Source: an uncultured Actinomycetes bacterium (GTDB taxonomy: Bacteria > Actinomycetota > Actinomycetes > Nanopelagicales > Nanopelagicaceae). From it: a stretch of DNA of 64,000 bases. Positions 28,707 through 39,137 of the stretch are shown here, in pieces. The position numbers were made by a program, and so were the translations under genes. The notes under the pieces were generated by a model that searched no databases, was not told the origin of the DNA, and saw only the letters and a program-made list of their open reading frames with translations. Location: assembly GCA_903834145.1 (NCBI GenBank), contig CAILHY010000010.1:1-64000 (forward strand), given 5' to 3'. The stretch's first letter is position 1; every line of letters starts with the position of its first letter.

Positions 28707-30371
28707 GTGTCCTCCCATAGCGAACTCTTAGCAGCCAAGATCACCGCTGCCCTGCGCGCTCTGGTGGCAAGTGGCGAATTAACCTGTGAAATCCCAGCAT
28801 CTATTGCCTTGGAGCGCCCGAAGAATCGCGACCATGGCGACTATGCCTCATCTATTGCGTTGCAGTTAGCTAAAGGATCAGGGCGCCCACCGCGAGAAAT
28901 TGCTGAACTTCTCAAGCGTGATTTAGAAGCCCTTCCGGAAGTTTTATCTGTCGATATCGCGGGACCTGGATTTATTAACATCACTTTAGAGCGTTCCAGT
29001 CAAGGTGAAGTTGTACGTCAGATTCTTGAAGCAAGAGAGAATTTTGGGCAGGGAACATCTCTCGCGGGTGTATCGATTAACTTGGAATTCATTAGCGCTA
29101 ATCCAACGGGGCCATTGCATTTGGGTCACACACGGTGGGCAGCGGTGGGTGATGCGTTAGGTCGTGTACTCACTGCAGCTGGCGCGACAGTGACTCGCGA
29201 GTTTTACATCAATGATCGCGGCAATCAGATGGACCTATTTGGTGCATCGGTGCGCGCGGCGGCAACGGGACAACCTATTCCTGAAAATGGATATCAAGGT
29301 GCGTACATCTCTGACCTCGCACAAGCGGTAGTCGCTGCTGATCCTGCAATCTTGAAAATGGTTGGGGATCCGCAACTCATTGAATTTCGCGAGCGCGCCT
29401 ACAAAGCACAGTTGGCCGATCAACAAAGAGTGCTTGAAACTTTTAACACGCACTTTGATGTCTGGTTCTCGGAGCGTTCATTACATAGCAGTGGGGCAGT
29501 AGAGCACGGCTTAGAGAAGTTGCGCTCGCAAGGACACGTCTTTGAACAACAGGGTGCAACATGGCTTCGCACCACTGATTTCGATGACGATAAAGATCGC
29601 GTACTGATTAAGAGCGGTGGAGAACTTACATACTTCTCATCCGACACTGCGTATTACATCAATAAGCGCGAGCGCGGTTTTGATATTTGTATTTACATGT
29701 TGGGTGCAGACCATCACGGTTACGTTAATCGTTTGAAGGCAATCGCGGCGTGTGCGGGCGATGATCCTGAATACAACATCGATGTATTGATTGGCCAGCT
29801 TGTAAAGATCATGGAAGGTGGCGAGGAAGTAAAACTTTCCAAGCGCGCTGGAACAATTATCACTTTAGAAGATCTCGTGGAAAAAGTTGGCGTAGATGCT
29901 GCTCGTTACACGTTGATCCGTTATCCGGTGGAGACTCCGATGGTGCTGGATGTAGATATCTTGAAAAAGCGCACCAATGAGAACCCTGTGTATTACGTGC
30001 AATACGCCCATGCGCGTATTGCTGCAGTCTTGCGAAACGCAAGTGACTTAAAGGTGCCTCATACATTGGCTGACTTTGAGCCCGCCCTGCTGGCGCATGA
30101 TCGTGAAAACGAACTCCTGGGTGCACTTGCAGAGTTCCCTCGCGTTGTTGCGGGGGCAGCCGAACTTCGCGAACCACACCGCATTGCTAGATATCTTGAA
30201 GTATTGGCCGGCGTTTATCACGGCTTCTATGCAGACTGCCGTGTACTTCCTTTGGGTGATGAACCAATTGATGCAATTCATAGTGCCCGTGCAAATCTTT
30301 GCGCGGCGACGATGCAAGTTTTGGGTAACGGCCTGCGCCTTCTTGGCGTGAGCGCACCGGAGAGGATGTAG
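28707..30371 (+). CDS. argS: Arginyl-tRNA synthetase
   Basis: Class I aminoacyl-tRNA synthetase charging tRNA-Arg, 554 residues. The HIGH-type motif is HLGH at residues 138-141 in ANPTGPLHLGHTR, and the KMSKS-type signature is KLSKRAGT. The C-terminal DALR-like anticodon domain is present. GTG start supported by the leaderless -10 box. lysA starts 2 bases after its stop, the classic actinobacterial argS-lysA pair. Confidence 0.97.
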   Translation: MSSHSELLAAKITAALRALVASGELTCEIPASIALERPKNRDHGDYASSIALQLAKGSGRPPREIAELLKRDLEALPEVLSVDIAGPGFINITLERSSQGEVVRQILEARENFGQGTSLAGVSINLEFISANPTGPLHLGHTRWAAVGDALGRVLTAAGATVTREFYINDRGNQMDLFGASVRAAATGQPIPENGYQGAYISDLAQAVVAADPAILKMVGDPQLIEFRERAYKAQLADQQRVLETFNTHFDVWFSERSLHSSGAVEHGLEKLRSQGHVFEQQGATWLRTTDFDDDKDRVLIKSGGELTYFSSDTAYYINKRERGFDICIYMLGADHHGYVNRLKAIAACAGDDPEYNIDVLIGQLVKIMEGGEEVKLSKRAGTIITLEDLVEKVGVDAARYTLIRYPVETPMVLDVDILKKRTNENPVYYVQYAHARIAAVLRNASDLKVPHTLADFEPALLAHDRENELLGALAEFPRVVAGAAELREPHRIARYLEVLAGVYHGFYADCRVLPLGDEPIDAIHSARANLCAATMQVLGNGLRLLGVSAPERM

Positions 30372-30373
30372 TA

Positions 30374-31693
30374 GTGGCAAATGTCTGGTCCTCTGGCGTG
30401 ACCTTCCATGAAAACGAGTTACAACTTTCTGGGATGCCTGCACATAAGTTGGCTCGTGACTTTGGAACGCCCACATTCTTTATTGATGAGGTGGACTTTC
30501 GTGAACGTGCCCTTGCCTGGGGAGAAGCGCTGAATGAATCCTTTGGCGATCGCGCTGGACATGTGTACTACGCGGGCAAAGCTTTTGTCTGTGTGGAAGT
30601 TGCAAAATGGATCGCTGAATGTGGAATTGGTTTAGATGTATGTACCGGTGGCGAACTCGCTGTCGCGATTGCTGCAAATTTCCCTGCATCAAAGATTCAG
30701 GTTCATGGCAATAACAAATCGGTGGCAGAAATTACCAAGGCCATTGAAATTGGCGTGGGCACAATCGTCGTTGACTCACTTGTCGAAATTTCCCGAGTAG
30801 CCGAGGCTGCGCGCAAGCACGGCAAAGTCCAAGCGATTCTCTTGCGGCTTACTCCAGGTATCGAAGCACACACGCACGAATCGATTGCAACGGCGCACGA
30901 AGACGTGAAGTTTGGTTTCTCGATTGCTAGTGGAGCCGCGTGGACTGCTGTGTTGGCGGCACGTTCACATCCAGAGATCGAACTTCGCGGATTCCACGGC
31001 CACATTGGTTCACAGATTTTGTCGATGGATGCATTCGCCGTATCAGCTGATCGACTCATTGAATTAATGGGAAAGTTCCGCGATGAATTTGGCGCGCAAC
31101 TTCCAGAACTCGATCTCGGTGGAGGATACGGAATCTCATACTTGCCCGAGGATGAACCACTTCTGCCTCAGGATGTTTTGCCGTATCTGGCCAACGCTGT
31201 GAAAACTTCTTGCGCGACCTACGGATTAGATATCCCTCGGATCTCTATCGAACCAGGGCGCGCAATAGTTGGCCCGGCCATGTTTACCTTGTACGAAGTA
31301 GGAACCACAAAAAATGTTGTTCTGGAATCTGGCGCGAACCGTAATTACATATCTATTGATGGAGGCATGAGCGATAACATTCGTCCCGCCCTTTATGGCG
31401 CCGAATACATAACCGTTCTAGCCAATCGCACATCGAGCGCCCCACTTATCGCATCCCGAGTTGTTGGAAAACATTGCGAAACTGGCGACATTATTATTAG
31501 AGATATCCAACTTCCAGCCGATATCGCTCCAGGAGATCTCTTGGCTGTGCCGGCAACGGGCGCTTATGGCCGAAGCATGGCTAGCAATTACAACCACGTG
31601 CCACGACCACCAGTAGTGGCGCTATTACATGGAAAAGCACGCGTGATTTTGAGGCGCGAGACAGAGGCCGATCTTCTCGGTCTTGATGTGTGA
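30374..31693 (+). CDS. lysA: Diaminopimelate decarboxylase
   Basis: PLP enzyme making L-lysine from meso-diaminopimelate, 439 residues. The PLP lysine is in VYYAGKAFVC near residue 67. Other motifs are the HGNNKS region, GFHGHIGSQI, the glycine-rich phosphate loop LDLGGGYGISY and the C-terminal GAYGRSMASNYN. GTG start. Followed by hom 12 bases later in one operon with the threonine genes, so lysine and threonine branches of the aspartate pathway are encoded together. Confidence 0.96.
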   Translation: MANVWSSGVTFHENELQLSGMPAHKLARDFGTPTFFIDEVDFRERALAWGEALNESFGDRAGHVYYAGKAFVCVEVAKWIAECGIGLDVCTGGELAVAIAANFPASKIQVHGNNKSVAEITKAIEIGVGTIVVDSLVEISRVAEAARKHGKVQAILLRLTPGIEAHTHESIATAHEDVKFGFSIASGAAWTAVLAARSHPEIELRGFHGHIGSQILSMDAFAVSADRLIELMGKFRDEFGAQLPELDLGGGYGISYLPEDEPLLPQDVLPYLANAVKTSCATYGLDIPRISIEPGRAIVGPAMFTLYEVGTTKNVVLESGANRNYISIDGGMSDNIRPALYGAEYITVLANRTSSAPLIASRVVGKHCETGDIIIRDIQLPADIAPGDLLAVPATGAYGRSMASNYNHVPRPPVVALLHGKARVILRRETEADLLGLDV

Positions 31694-31705
31694 AAGAGTA
31701 AGCAC

Positions 31706-33004
31706 ATGAATTCCGCACTTCCTGTCCTCAAAATCGGAATGTTGGGCGCCGGCGTTGTTGGTGGCCAAGTCGCACGTTTGCTCTCTGAAGATCACCGCGA
31801 ACTCTCCACGCGCTCTGGCGCACGGCTGGTCCTTTCTAAGATCGCAGTCCGCGATACTTCCGTGATTCGTCCAGGAATAGATCCATCGATATTTACTACC
31901 GATGCCGATTCTGTGGTGAATGATCCCGAGATCGACATCGTCATTGAGGTTATGGGCGGAATCGAACCTGCGCGCACTTTGATCTTGGCGGCGATCGCAA
32001 ACGGAAAATCTGTGGTCACGGCCAACAAAGCACTCCTTGCAACGCACGGAGCCGACCTTTATAGCGCAGCCGACAAAGCTGGCGTGGATCTTTATTACGA
32101 AGCAGCCGTTGCCGGTGCAATTCCTATCCTTCGCCCACTTCGCGAATCCTTGGTCGGTGACCACGTCACACGCATCATGGGAATAGTCAATGGCACTACG
32201 AACTTTATTTTGACCAAGATGGATGAAGAGGGCCGTGCATTTGGCGAAGTTCTAGCCGAGGCTCAAGCACTGGGCTATGCCGAAGCAGATCCAACCGCGG
32301 ATATCGAAGGTTTTGATGCCGCAGCAAAAGCTGCAATTTTGGCGGGTCTTGCATTCCACACTCGAGTGACGGCAGCCGATGTGCATCGTGAAGGCATCAC
32401 CCAGATCACTGCAGCCGATGTTGCCGTTGCTAAATCCATGAACCACGTCATTAAATTATTAGCGATCGCCGAACTCACACCTACCGATCAAATTTCTGTA
32501 CGTGTTCACCCAGTTCTTCTTCCACGCAATCATCCGCTTGCTTCTGTGCGCGATGCCTTTAACGCGGTATTCGTTGAGGCGCAATCGGCAGGAGAGCTCA
32601 TGTTTTATGGTCGTGGCGCAGGCGGGGCTCCTACTGCAAGCGCAGTTCTTGGAGATGTCGTTGCTGTGGCTCGCCATCGTACTGGGGGAGCGGTAGGCCC
32701 ACGCGAAAGTGATTATGCAGATCGTGCAATCGTGCCGATTGGGCAGACCAACACTAAGTATTTGATTCGTCTAAATGTTGCTGACAAATCTGGTGTCCTT
32801 GCAGCAATCGCACAAGGTTTTGCAACGGAGAATGTTTCTATTCAAACAGTCCGCCAAACTGGTCGCGGATCCGATGCCGAACTCATTGTTGTCACACACA
32901 ATGCAACTGAAGCTGCTCTTGCTGCAACAGTGAAACGTTTATCGCAGATGGATATGGTCATGTCCGTTGATAGTGTTATTCGAGTCGAAGGGTCACCTCA
33001 ATAA
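31706..33004 (+). CDS. hom: Homoserine dehydrogenase
   Basis: NAD(P)H-dependent reduction of aspartate semialdehyde to homoserine, 432 residues. The N-terminal [13 protein letters not shown] nucleotide fold, the family segment [20 protein letters not shown], and [11 protein letters not shown] are present. A C-terminal ACT domain (from [17 protein letters not shown]) allows feedback control by threonine, as in other Gram-positive enzymes. Its last base overlaps the first base of thrC (TAATG). Confidence 0.97.
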   Translation: MNSALPVLKIGMLGAGVVGGQVARLLSEDHRELSTRSGARLVLSKIAVRDTSVIRPGIDPSIFTTDADSVVNDPEIDIVIEVMGGIEPARTLILAAIANGKSVVTANKALLATHGADLYSAADKAGVDLYYEAAVAGAIPILRPLRESLVGDHVTRIMGIVNGTTNFILTKMDEEGRAFGEVLAEAQALGYAEADPTADIEGFDAAAKAAILAGLAFHTRVTAADVHREGITQITAADVAVAKSMNHVIKLLAIAELTPTDQISVRVHPVLLPRNHPLASVRDAFNAVFVEAQSAGELMFYGRGAGGAPTASAVLGDVVAVARHRTGGAVGPRESDYADRAIVPIGQTNTKYLIRLNVADKSGVLAAIAQGFATENVSIQTVRQTGRGSDAELIVVTHNATEAALAATVKRLSQMDMVMSVDSVIRVEGSPQ

Positions 33005-34086
33005 TGAGTAACCAATACGTTCAACGTGGCGCGCATCAATGGCGCGGTGTGATCGAGGAATACCGCGATCGTTTGCCAGTCAGTGCAAAGACGCCGGTCA
33101 TCACACTTCGTGAAGGTGGCACCCCGCTGATCCATGCGCTTCATCTTTCGAAATTGCTCAACAACGACGTTTGGCTGAAATTCGAAGGCGCTAATCCAAC
33201 AGGATCCTTCAAAGATCGAGGAATGACGATGGCCATTTCTAAAGCGGCAGAAGATGGTGCTAAAGCCGTCATCTGTGCATCAACGGGAAACACAAGTGCA
33301 TCTGCTGCTGCCTATGCAACGAAAGCTGGAATGGTGCCCGCAGTATTGATCCCCGCGGGAAAGATTGCGATGGGCAAGTTGGCACAAGCAATGATTCATG
33401 GCTCAACGATCTTGCAAGTAGATGGAAACTTCGATGATTGCATGAGCTTGGCTCGTGAACTCTCTGAAAACTATCCTGTCGCACTGGTTAATTCGGTCAA
33501 TCCTTTTCGCATTGAAGGCCAAAAGACAGCAGCTTTTGAAGTAGTGGATTTCCTCGGAGATGCCCCTGATATTCATGCTCTGCCTGTGGGCAATGCAGGA
33601 AATATCACTGCATATTGGAAGGGCTATAACGAATATCGCGCCGATGGTATTTCATCGAAGTTGCCACAGATGTGGGGCTTTCAGGCCGAAGGGTCTGCGC
33701 CGATTGTTCGCGGTGAAATCGTGACCAATCCAGAGACAATTGCTACTGCTATCCGAATTGGAAATCCTGCATCCTGGGCGCAAGCAGTTGCGGCGCGCGA
33801 TGAATCGGGTGGACTTATTGATTCAGTGACCGATGAAGAAATTTTGAGTGCTTATCGCCTGGTTGCCGGCAAAGAAGGCGTCTTTGTTGAACCATCTAGC
33901 GCTGCAGGTCTTGCTGGTCTTCTCAAGCACGAGGCGCGCGGAACTTTGCCACACGGAAAGCGCATCGTCATCACCGTGACCGGCCATGGTCTTAAGGATG
34001 TTCATTGGGCACTTGAAGGCGCCGCAGATCCTGTTGTTATTCCTCCGGTCGCATCCGTTGCTGCGCAAGCACTGGGATTGAGTTAA
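33004..34086 (+). CDS. thrC: Threonine synthase
   Basis: PLP enzyme converting O-phosphohomoserine to threonine, 360 residues. The PLP lysine is in [13 protein letters not shown] near residue 68, and the [13 protein letters not shown] loop follows. The short form lacks the long N-terminal extension of the plant/yeast type, as usual in Actinobacteria. Translationally coupled to hom by a one-base overlap. Confidence 0.97.
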   Translation: MSNQYVQRGAHQWRGVIEEYRDRLPVSAKTPVITLREGGTPLIHALHLSKLLNNDVWLKFEGANPTGSFKDRGMTMAISKAAEDGAKAVICASTGNTSASAAAYATKAGMVPAVLIPAGKIAMGKLAQAMIHGSTILQVDGNFDDCMSLARELSENYPVALVNSVNPFRIEGQKTAAFEVVDFLGDAPDIHALPVGNAGNITAYWKGYNEYRADGISSKLPQMWGFQAEGSAPIVRGEIVTNPETIATAIRIGNPASWAQAVAARDESGGLIDSVTDEEILSAYRLVAGKEGVFVEPSSAAGLAGLLKHEARGTLPHGKRIVITVTGHGLKDVHWALEGAADPVVIPPVASVAAQALGLS

Positions 34087-34095
34087 GAAACGATC

Positions 34096-35028
34096 ATGGC
34101 CAAACCAACTTTTCGTGCACAAGCATTTGAGGTTCAAGTACCTGCATCCAGCGCAAATCTCGGACCAGGATTTGATTGCTTTGGTTTAGCACTGGGCATG
34201 CATGATCGTTATATCGCCCAAGTCATTGAAGGCCAGACTTTGGATCTTGATGTTGCCGGAGAGGGCGCCGATACTGTCCGCCGCGATGACAAGAATTTAC
34301 TCATCAAAGCGATGTACAAAGGTTTTGATTTCATGGGAGGAAAGCCACGTGGGCTTTCAGTTCGTGCACTTAATGTCATTCCTCATGGTCGCGGACTCGG
34401 TTCCTCTGCCAGTGCAATTGTTGGTGGTTTAGTTTTAGCGCGCGCCTTGGTGCTTTCTGGCAATGATCGAATGATTGATGACGAACTTCTCAATATCGCA
34501 TCAGAGATGGAAGGTCATCCAGATAATGTTGCAGCCGCACTCTTTGGTGGCGCGACGATTGCCTGGCAAGAAGATCATCACGGAAGTAACGTTGCCCGTG
34601 CAGTAAGCATCACTGTTGATCCTCGGATCAAGGTTGTCGCCTTCATCCCTACTCAATCAGTTGCCACCTCGAAAGCTCGGAAACTTTTGCCAGAATCAAT
34701 TCCACATTCAGATGCGGTAGCCAACTCAACACGTAGTGCTCTCTTGGTACATGCGTTGTCGCAACGACCTGACTTGCTTTTTGTATCTACCGAAGATTTC
34801 TTGCACCAGAAATATCGCCAAGAGGCGATGCCAAAGTCGTTCGCACTTGTCACCAAGTTGCGGGCCGCTGGTGTTGCAGCCTTTATCTCTGGCGCGGGAC
34901 CCACTGTTCTGGTCTTTCATAGCGGAGATGCATCCGAAATCGCTGAATTACATCGTGCTGCCGGGGATAATTTTGCTGTTCAAGAGTTAGCTGTATCGGC
35001 CACAGGGGCCAGCGTTATCTCCGCATAG
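34096..35028 (+). CDS. thrB: Homoserine kinase
   Basis: GHMP-family kinase phosphorylating homoserine, 310 residues. N-terminal VPASSANLGPGFDCFGLAL and the ATP loop IPHGRGLGSSASAIVGGL (about residue 95) are diagnostic. The C-terminal AAFISGAGPTVLVF motif is intact. Last gene of the lysA-hom-thrC-thrB run. A 161-base gap with a possible hairpin separates it from rho. Confidence 0.96.
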   Translation: MAKPTFRAQAFEVQVPASSANLGPGFDCFGLALGMHDRYIAQVIEGQTLDLDVAGEGADTVRRDDKNLLIKAMYKGFDFMGGKPRGLSVRALNVIPHGRGLGSSASAIVGGLVLARALVLSGNDRMIDDELLNIASEMEGHPDNVAAALFGGATIAWQEDHHGSNVARAVSITVDPRIKVVAFIPTQSVATSKARKLLPESIPHSDAVANSTRSALLVHALSQRPDLLFVSTEDFLHQKYRQEAMPKSFALVTKLRAAGVAAFISGAGPTVLVFHSGDASEIAELHRAAGDNFAVQELAVSATGASVISA

Positions 35029-35084
35029 TTTTCACCTCACCCCTTCGCGTTTGGCGGATTTGAAGATCCCCTGCTACGGTTCTC

Positions 35085-35129
35085 GTATCTGAACCACCCG
35101 CTTGCGAAACTTTGACTGGCAAGAGATAC
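35085..35129 (+). promoter_or_regulatory. Hairpin in the rho leader
   Basis: The 161-base gap before rho contains two nested complementary pairs: GTATCT (35085-35090) with AGATAC (35124-35129), and CTTGC (35101-35105) with GCAAG (35119-35123). rho is autoregulated in several bacteria, so a structured leader is plausible, but the internal asymmetry makes this weak. The rest of the gap shows nothing definite. Confidence 0.3.
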
Positions 35130-35189
35130 CTCAGATATTCAAAAGAAGAAAAAATCACGGGACTATTCCCATAACTGAAATGAAGTTCA

Positions 35190-36737
35190 ATGACTGAAAA
35201 AGAACCTGTTCGCTCAAGCAGCCCAGAGTTAGCCTCGATGCTCCTTCCGCAACTGCAAGCTGTTGCTGGTCAATTAGGAATCGAAGGCGCCGCCAAGTTA
35301 AAGAAGGCCGCACTCGTGCAAGCTATCAGCGATCTTCAAGCCGCCAATCGTGAGGCCGCGAAATTAGAACGCGAAACCAAACGAGCAGAGCGCAACGCAA
35401 ACCGTAATAAGAAGAAGCAAGAAGCCGAAGCCCCGGCAGAAGAGGCCGAGGTTGATTCGCAAGAACCGCGAAACGATCGCGGAGATAATTCCGATCGTGG
35501 TCGAGGTCGCGATCGCGGGCGTGACAGAGGTCGCACACGTGAGCGTCAAGGTCACAATCCTGCGCGCGAAGAACGCGAACCAGTATTGGCCGAAGATGAC
35601 GTCTTGGTTCCGGTTGGTGGCCTTGTCGATATTCTCGAAAGTTATGCCTTTATTCGCACTGGCGGTTATTTGCCAGGACCCAACGATGTTTACATTTCAC
35701 TGCAGCAAGTTCGCCGATACGGACTTCGCAAGGGTGATGTTGTCACGGGATCTGTTCGTCAGGCTCGCGAAGGCGAACGTCGTGAAAAATTCAATGCACT
35801 CATCACATTGGAAACCGTCAATGGAATGCAACCAGAGGAAGCGCGTAATCGCGTTGAATTCTCCAAGCTGGTTCCTTTGTACCCACAAGAGCGCTTGCGT
35901 CTTGAGACAGAACCAAACATCCTGACTACTCGTGTAATCGATTTGATTTCACCTATTGGTAAAGGTCAACGCGGACTTATTGTTTCTCCACCAAAAGCCG
36001 GAAAGACTATGGTTTTGCAGGCAATTGCAAACGCAATCACAACCAACAACCCTGAGTGTCACTTGATGGTGGTGCTTGTCGATGAGCGCCCTGAAGAAGT
36101 TACAGATATGCAGCGTTCAGTTAAGGGTGAAGTTATTGCTTCCACTTTTGACCGTCCAGCCGATGATCACACCACTGTTGCTGAACTTGCAATCGAGCGC
36201 GCAAAGCGTTTGGTTGAACTTGGACACGATGTTGTTGTCCTTCTTGACTCGATTACTCGCCTAGGTCGTGCCTACAACATTGCAGCCCCTGCAAGTGGTC
36301 GCATCCTTTCTGGTGGTGTTGATTCTGCTGCTCTGTATCCACCGAAGAAATTCTTTGGCGCGGCTCGTAATATTGAAGATGGTGGATCACTCACCATTCT
36401 TGCAACTGCACTTGTTGATACTGGCTCCCGTATGGATGAAGTTATCTTCGAAGAGTTCAAGGGCACAGGAAATATGGAACTCATTCTCGATCGCCGTCTT
36501 GCCGATAAACGTATTTTCCCAGCAGTCAACGTTGTCGCTTCTGGTACCCGTAAGGAAGAAATTCTTATGGGAACAGAAGAACTCAACATCGTCTGGAAAT
36601 TGCGTCGCGTTCTACATGCCCTCGAGCCACAAGCAGCTCTCGAGCTCTTGCTCGAGAAGATGAAGGGCACTAAATCCAACGTTGAATTCTTGATGCAGAT
36701 CCAGAAGACCACAGCTGGCCCAGGTAACGAAGGCTAG
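35190..36737 (+). CDS. rho: Transcription termination factor Rho
   Basis: Hexameric RNA-dependent ATPase ending transcription, 515 residues. Residues about 50-130 form a polar insertion rich in Arg, Asp, Glu and Gly (for example DRGRGRDRGRDRGRTRER), typical of actinobacterial Rho and thought to help RNA binding. The RNA-binding OSB domain follows. Walker A is IVSPPKAGKTMVL and Walker B is VVVLLDSITRL. The high Arg content explains many false antisense ORFs here. Downstream are rpmE and prfA, the usual order. Confidence 0.97.
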   Translation: MTEKEPVRSSSPELASMLLPQLQAVAGQLGIEGAAKLKKAALVQAISDLQAANREAAKLERETKRAERNANRNKKKQEAEAPAEEAEVDSQEPRNDRGDNSDRGRGRDRGRDRGRTRERQGHNPAREEREPVLAEDDVLVPVGGLVDILESYAFIRTGGYLPGPNDVYISLQQVRRYGLRKGDVVTGSVRQAREGERREKFNALITLETVNGMQPEEARNRVEFSKLVPLYPQERLRLETEPNILTTRVIDLISPIGKGQRGLIVSPPKAGKTMVLQAIANAITTNNPECHLMVVLVDERPEEVTDMQRSVKGEVIASTFDRPADDHTTVAELAIERAKRLVELGHDVVVLLDSITRLGRAYNIAAPASGRILSGGVDSAALYPPKKFFGAARNIEDGGSLTILATALVDTGSRMDEVIFEEFKGTGNMELILDRRLADKRIFPAVNVVASGTRKEEILMGTEELNIVWKLRRVLHALEPQAALELLLEKMKGTKSNVEFLMQIQKTTAGPGNEG

Positions 36738-36779
36738 TAAGCCCCGAGAATTACGCGTAAAAGTTCATCGATTTCCAAA

Positions 36780-36799
36780 GGTGACGCCTCGGCGTTACC
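36780..36799 (+). promoter_or_regulatory. GC-rich hairpin between rho and rpmE
   Basis: GGTGACGCC (36780-36788) pairs fully with GGCGTTACC (36791-36799) with one G-U wobble. No T-run follows, so it is not a canonical terminator. It could be part of the rpmE leader, where ribosomal protein autoregulation is common. Confidence 0.35.
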
Positions 36800-36865
36800 C
36801 TTATGACCATCACGAACTGGTTCACGACTTGAAAAAGCGACCCAGTCCCTAAGAGAGGCAAAGAC

Positions 36866-37081
36866 ATGAAGAAAGAAATTCATCCGCAATACGGTGACAC
36901 AAAAGTCACCTGCGGTTGTGGCGAGACTTTTATGACTCGTTCAACTGTTGCTAGCGGTTCCATTTATGTTGAAGTGTGTTCTGTATGCCACCCGTTCTAC
37001 ACCGGCAAGCAGCGCATCCTCGACACTGGTGGCCGCGTTGCGAAGTTCGAAGAGCGCTTCGGAAAATCAGGCGTCAAGTAG
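36866..37081 (+). CDS. rpmE: 50S ribosomal protein L31, zinc-binding form
   Basis: A 71-residue ribosomal protein. The cysteines in VTCGCGETF and VCSVCHPFYTGKQ are the four-Cys zinc site of the C+ paralogue, which is used under zinc-replete conditions. Shine-Dalgarno GAGAGG is present upstream. A strong terminator follows the stop. It sits between rho and prfA as in other Actinobacteria. Confidence 0.96.
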   Translation: MKKEIHPQYGDTKVTCGCGETFMTRSTVASGSIYVEVCSVCHPFYTGKQRILDTGGRVAKFEERFGKSGVK

Positions 37082-37091
37082 CTTTCTAAAG

Positions 37092-37135
37092 AGACCGCAA
37101 CCGTTACTTGTGTAACGGCTGCGGTCTTTTTCTTT
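37092..37135 (+). terminator. Rho-independent terminator after rpmE
   Basis: Arms 37092-37107 and 37112-37127 pair over 16 bases (one mismatch) around a 4-base loop and are followed by a T-rich tract to about 37135. It begins 10 bases after the rpmE stop. Confidence 0.9.
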
Positions 37136-37173
37136 TGCATGTTTTTCTTTCAACGGTGAGTTAGGAGGCAAAG

Positions 37174-38259
37174 ATGAGTAACGAGGATCGCTTTGCCTTG
37201 GCTCACGAACTCGTTCGGGAGTATGCCGAACTTGAAGCAGCCATGGCTGATCCCGATATTCATAATGACCAAGGAAAGGCTCGTCAATTGGGCAGACGTT
37301 ATGCCCAGCTGGGACCCGTTGTTGCCGGGTTTCGTCAATGGAAAAGCGCAGAAGATGATTTAGCCGCTGCCAAGGAATTAGCTGAAGTTGATGAAGATTT
37401 TGCCTCTGAAATCCCGGCTCTGGAAATTGCACGCGATGATGCAGCAACGAAATTAGAAGAGCTGCTCCTGCCTCGCGACCCTAATGATGACCGCGATGTA
37501 ATTTTGGAAATCAAAGCGGGAGCAGGTGGAGATGAGTCCGCCCTCTTTGCTGGAGATCTTTTGCGTATGTATTTGCGATACGCAGAAAAGCATGGCTGGA
37601 AGTCAGAGATTATTGATGCCACTGAAAGTGATCTCGGGGGATACAAAGATATTTCTGTCGCCATGAAGTCAAAGGGAATTCCTGAACCAGGTAAGTCACC
37701 TTATGCTCGCCTAAAGTTTGAAGGTGGAGTCCACCGAGTACAACGCGTGCCAGAAACTGAATCACAGGGGCGTATTCATACATCCGCTGCCGGTGTGATG
37801 GTGTTGCCAGAGGCCGAAGAAGTAGAAGTAGAAATCAATATGCAAGACCTACGTATTGATGTGTATCGCTCAAGTGGCCCTGGTGGTCAGAGCGTTAATA
37901 CAACAGACTCGGCAGTGCGTATCACTCACATCCCAACGGGAATCGTCGTTTCATGTCAGAACGAAAAGAGCCAGTTACAAAACAAAGAATCGGCACTTCG
38001 TATTTTGCGTGCTCGCATGTTGCTTGCTGCGCAAGAAGCAGCAATGGAAGCGGCTTCGGCAGAGCGAAAGAGTCAGGTACGTACGGTAGATCGAAGTGAG
38101 CGAATTCGCACATATAACTATCCAGAGAATCGCATAAGTGATCATCGTGTGAACTTCAAATCAAATAACTTAGATGCCGTTCTTAATGGCGAGCTCGACC
38201 CAATGATTCAGGCTCTACTTGATGCTGATAAGGCAGCAAAGCTAGCTTCCACAAACTAA
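37174..38259 (+). CDS. prfA: Peptide chain release factor 1
   Basis: Recognises UAA and UAG stop codons and triggers peptide release, 361 residues. The catalytic GGQ is in [16 protein letters not shown]. The tripeptide anticodon-like region is near residue 185. The start follows a TTAGGAGG-type Shine-Dalgarno sequence. prmC, which methylates the GGQ glutamine, lies 5 bases downstream in the same operon. Confidence 0.97.
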   Translation: MSNEDRFALAHELVREYAELEAAMADPDIHNDQGKARQLGRRYAQLGPVVAGFRQWKSAEDDLAAAKELAEVDEDFASEIPALEIARDDAATKLEELLLPRDPNDDRDVILEIKAGAGGDESALFAGDLLRMYLRYAEKHGWKSEIIDATESDLGGYKDISVAMKSKGIPEPGKSPYARLKFEGGVHRVQRVPETESQGRIHTSAAGVMVLPEAEEVEVEINMQDLRIDVYRSSGPGGQSVNTTDSAVRITHIPTGIVVSCQNEKSQLQNKESALRILRARMLLAAQEAAMEAASAERKSQVRTVDRSERIRTYNYPENRISDHRVNFKSNNLDAVLNGELDPMIQALLDADKAAKLASTN

Positions 38260-38264
38260 TTCTT

Positions 38265-39137
38265 ATGTCTATCAATGTTCGCGAAGTCTTAGCACCCGCC
38301 AAGAAGAATTTGCGCAACGCTGGTTTCGAAGAAGTGGATGCGGAACATTTATTCGCTCACCTATTGGGTATAAGCCGAATGGATCTGCATCATCCGTTAC
38401 GTGTAGAAAGTGCCATTGCCGCGTTGGATGATCCTTCACAAGTTGTCGAACATTTCTCAGAACTGATCACTCGTCGCTTAGACAATGAGCCAGTGCAATA
38501 CATAACGGGGTTGGCCTATTTTGGCGATCTAACTTTGCACGTAGGTCCTGGTGTATTGATTCCTCGCCCAGAGACCGAACTCATGATTGATCGCATTGTC
38601 GCCCATCTCAAGAGTTTCGATGGCCCAGCAAGTGTCATAGATCTTGGTGCTGGTGCAGGGTCGTTAGCCCTAGCAATCGCTACACAATCTCCCCATGCTC
38701 ATGTGATCGCAGTAGAGATTGATCCCGATGCGATCTTTTGGCTTCGTAAGAATATTGAGGCAATAGGCGCAGATGTTCGAGTCGTTGCAGAGGATGTTTC
38801 TACTGCGTTGATCGGCGTGAAAGCTGATCTGATTATCGCTAATCCACCTTATGTTCCAAGCGGTGAAGTACTTCCATCGGAGGTTGTTGACTACGAACCA
38901 CACGTTGCTCTTTTTGGCGGGCCTGACGGCATGGATGTCCCTCGTCGTTTTTATGAGGCAGCTGCACGATTACTTAAGTCTGGTGGACTATTCATTTCTG
39001 AACATGGAGAAGAGCAAGGCCCCGCAGTTGCCCAAGCCTTGCAAGCAAATTTTGAAGATATCAAACTTCACCATGACCTAAACGATCGCCCTCGATGGAC
39101 CAGTGCGATAAGGAAACCGCATGACACAAATAATTGA
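38265..39137 (+). CDS. prmC: Release factor glutamine methyltransferase
   Basis: SAM-dependent enzyme that methylates the GGQ glutamine of release factors, 290 residues. The catalytic NPPYVP motif is near residue 190, with the SAM-binding VIDLGAGAGSLALAIA near residue 125. The N-terminal helical domain is present. Its last 17 bases overlap the next gene, the tsaC-like one. Confidence 0.95.
   Translation: MSINVREVLAPAKKNLRNAGFEEVDAEHLFAHLLGISRMDLHHPLRVESAIAALDDPSQVVEHFSELITRRLDNEPVQYITGLAYFGDLTLHVGPGVLIPRPETELMIDRIVAHLKSFDGPASVIDLGAGAGSLALAIATQSPHAHVIAVEIDPDAIFWLRKNIEAIGADVRVVAEDVSTALIGVKADLIIANPPYVPSGEVLPSEVVDYEPHVALFGGPDGMDVPRRFYEAAARLLKSGGLFISEHGEEQGPAVAQALQANFEDIKLHHDLNDRPRWTSAIRKPHDTNN

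Noticed and set aside
36272-36712. 146-residue ORF antisense to rho
   Set aside because: It is a shadow of the conserved ATPase domain of rho on the other strand.
36780-36799. Rho-independent terminator of rho
   Set aside because: The stem is strong but no T-run follows it.
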